Both the position numbers and the translations under genes were made by a program. Under the pieces are notes generated by a model that did not search any database, was not told the DNA's origin, and saw only the letters and a list, made by a program, of their open reading frames with translations. From the NCBI RefSeq assembly GCF_014596515.1, contig NZ_MSJQ01000291.1:1-64000 (forward strand): 64,000 nt of DNA, given 5' to 3'. Positions within the stretch are counted from its first letter, which is position 1. Every line of letters starts with the position of its first letter. Below, one piece after another: positions 62,422 to 64,000 of this stretch. The stretch is from Streptomyces sp. CBMA156 (GTDB lineage: Bacteria > Actinomycetota > Actinomycetes > Streptomycetales > Streptomycetaceae).

Positions 62422-62743
62422 GTCGTTGTCTTTTCTGTATGTGGGAGAGAACGAAATGACGGAGGCCGGCGCTGCTGCCCTCGGCGATGCCGAAGCCGCA
62501 TAGGCCGTGAACGGTCCTGTGGCACGAGCCGAGCCGTCGGAACCCTGCTGAGACTGGCACTCCAGCCATGGGTCGCGATGGAACCCCGCTGCACATCGCC
62601 ACCCGATCGCGCTCCGCGCGATCCAGCACTGGTCTCACCTGTCATCGGCCCCGCCACAGCAACCGTCACCCACCCCACCCGCTGCCAGAAGCAGCGGACA
62701 GGCCAGGAACAGAAGCAGCAAGAAGAGGAGGAGGTACCAAGCG

Positions 62744-63793
62744 TCAGTTGGCTGACGAGGAGCGGGCCTCTCGGTCGGCCACGAGTGCAGCCGCCCGATC
62801 GAGGAGGAAGGGCCGGCCGTTGCGCCGCTCGCTGTGCTTGGGGCGCGCGGGGATGACGTCGAGCGCCGCCTTGTAGAGCAACCACGCGGTTTCGCCCGCC
62901 GAGTACTCGACTCCGAGGGCGCTGTAGGCGCGCAGTTGCGTCCGCATCCAGCCGTGGAGCGACGCGAGAACCGAGAACTCCCAGCGGGACATGTCGTGGT
63001 TGAAGTCGCCAGGGTCCCGGAGCTGGTGGCGTGCTCTGGCCAGGGCCTGCTCAACGATGGCCTGCGAGTACGGGATGTCGGGCATGTCCTCGGCGGTGTC
63101 TACAACTGATGCGGAAGCACCGGAGCTCTCGCTGGCGTTCACGGCCAGCTGAGCATAGAGGTCCTCGATGGAGGCGAAGGTCGGCGCGGTAGTTGCTGCG
63201 TTGCCACGGGCGACGATGTGAGCGGGCACCGGCTGGCGGGTGAAGGTCGACCAGTGGTCCAGGAGCAGTTCGTACCATCCGTGTTCCTCGCGCAGGACGC
63301 GCTTGTCGGCAGCTACAGGGAAGTCGTGGAAATTCTTCGGCAGCGGCATGACGAGATGGAAACCCCGGCCGGACATCGACAGCTCCGAGTAGAGGCTGGC
63401 CGGCAGCCGTAACAGGTCCGTGGCCACAGCTGGTGGGCAGTCGGCCTCGATATCGAGGACGAGCACCCCGTCTGTCTGGGCCTGGAGGTAGAAAGCGGTG
63501 TTCGCGGCATTCGGAATCGCCGTGGTGAGTTCGTCAAGGGTCAGCAGGCAGGTCTCGTCCAGGGCGAAGGCTCCGCGTAGTGGGCCGGCGTGCTGGCAGC
63601 TGGACGAGCAGCCGTCCAGCAGATGGCGTACGTCGATCGGTACCTTGCGCTTCGGCGGCCTGACGGGATCGCCGGGGGTCTCCTCCCCGATCTGTCCGGA
63701 GATGGTCCACCGACAGGCACCGGCGAGCGTGCGGATCGCGGGGTTGCCGTAGAACTGCGGAAACCAGGCATGAGGGTCGACTGGAGTCATCAT
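62744..63793 (-). CDS. Archaeo-eukaryotic primase-like protein
   Basis: The 349-residue protein has LVLDIEADCPPAV (a D-x-E metal motif) followed 20 residues later by SMSGRGFHLVMPLP, the s-x-H type motif of the archaeo-eukaryotic primase (prim-pol) fold, and then LLLDHWSTFTRQPVPAHIVA. A Cys pair, DGCSSSCQHAG, lies near residues 60-70. Primases of this fold are common plasmid replication proteins. The C-terminal half is helical and has no helicase motor. An ATG three bases downstream is an alternative start. It could prime replication of this element. Confidence 0.65.
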   Translation of the reverse strand: MMTPVDPHAWFPQFYGNPAIRTLAGACRWTISGQIGEETPGDPVRPPKRKVPIDVRHLLDGCSSSCQHAGPLRGAFALDETCLLTLDELTTAIPNAANTAFYLQAQTDGVLVLDIEADCPPAVATDLLRLPASLYSELSMSGRGFHLVMPLPKNFHDFPVAADKRVLREEHGWYELLLDHWSTFTRQPVPAHIVARGNAATTAPTFASIEDLYAQLAVNASESSGASASVVDTAEDMPDIPYSQAIVEQALARARHQLRDPGDFNHDMSRWEFSVLASLHGWMRTQLRAYSALGVEYSAGETAWLLYKAALDVIPARPKHSERRNGRPFLLDRAAALVADREARSSSAN

Positions 63794-63844
63794 GGGACGC
63801 GCACTCTCGATCGGAGGAGTCAGGAGGAGAGGGGAAAGACAGGA

Positions 63845-63875
63845 CCCCCGTACGGCACGGATGCGAGTACGGGGG
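63845..63875 (-). terminator. 9-bp hairpin after the partial gene
   Basis: CCCCCGTAC (63845-63853) and GTACGGGGG (63867-63875) enclose 13 bases, just beyond the stop at 63898 on the reverse strand. Confidence 0.65.
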
Positions 63876-63897
63876 CCTCATCGGTAGTCGACGTGGA

Positions 63898-64000
63898 TCA
63901 GCCCTGGTAGGTGATCCCCGCCTGCTGTGCCGGACCGGAGCCGTCCCAGGGGCCGGTGGCCACAGGCGAGCCCACGGCCGAACCGGCGTCCTTGAGGGCG
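63898..64000 (-). CDS. C-terminal end of a gene running off the window
   Basis: The reverse frame reads ALKDAGSAVGSPVATGPWDG and ends AGITYQG with TGA at 63898-63900. Only 33 codons are visible. The Gly/Ala/Pro-rich tail suggests a flexible C-terminus. No function can be given. Confidence 0.6.
   Translation of the reverse strand, partial: ALKDAGSAVGSPVATGPWDGSGPAQQAGITYQG

Noticed and set aside
62744-63793. Classical plasmid replication initiator
   Set aside because: Only a primase-like signature is visible; there is no HTH-type initiator domain and no iteron array nearby.
1-64000. CRISPR array or long tandem repeats
   Set aside because: No regularly spaced repeats were found in any intergenic region.

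Overview
The sequence looks like part of a large accessory replicon or integrated conjugative element of a Streptomyces-type actinomycete. It has very high GC, almost every codon ends in G or C, and starts are ATG or GTG behind GGAGG-like sites. It carries streptomycete families: an SsgA-like protein, a DUF5753/DUF397 pair and a TPR regulator. No rRNA, tRNA, CRISPR array or core chromosomal gene was seen.

Positions 1-15 kb are a mosaic accessory border. They hold a giant beta-rich protein of unknown role (428-4126), a secreted nuclease-like protein (4262-5122), a decayed gene, an internally deleted IS21 relic (6487-7376), a 2H phosphoesterase with a TPR regulator (7978-10077), an XRE-DUF5753/DUF397 pair (10906-11996), an orphan BRCT domain and an XRE protein. 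Many genes here are broken.

Positions 15.4-44.5 kb are a long forward block that looks like a conjugation machine of type IV secretion type, not the FtsK/TraB type usual in Streptomyces. It encodes a small two-span membrane protein, membrane-anchored proteins, a lysozyme/peptidase wall hydrolase, a MobL-like relaxase, a Clp-like double AAA+ ATPase, a tail-anchored coiled-coil protein and a 1348-residue VirD4-like coupling ATPase. No VirB4 ATPase is visible. Next comes the most striking gene, 36320-41866. It encodes a single 1848-residue chain with both catalytic barrels of a multisubunit-type RNA polymerase: the GDK...HGNKG beta-barrel motif and the DFDGD beta'-barrel motif. It is followed at once by two unknown genes and then a HU/IHF-like gene. 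AT-rich gaps before several genes of this block share a CGAATGA-type motif and a YAGACT box, which could be promoters for the host or for the element's own polymerase.

Positions 44.7-64 kb are a reverse block. It has a Phd-like antitoxin/toxin pair, a tightly overlapping set of small genes ending in a polynucleotide-kinase-type phosphatase, an HNH protein, an AAA ATPase, an SsgA-like protein, a UvrD-type helicase, a second Clp-like double AAA+ ATPase, a VWA/MoxR chaperone-type pair, a primase-like protein and the 3' end of another gene. The two blocks converge on a strong terminator at 44536-44577. My reading is of a self-transmissible element with its own transcription, DNA processing and remodelling machinery. 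The functional links are inference from gene order.
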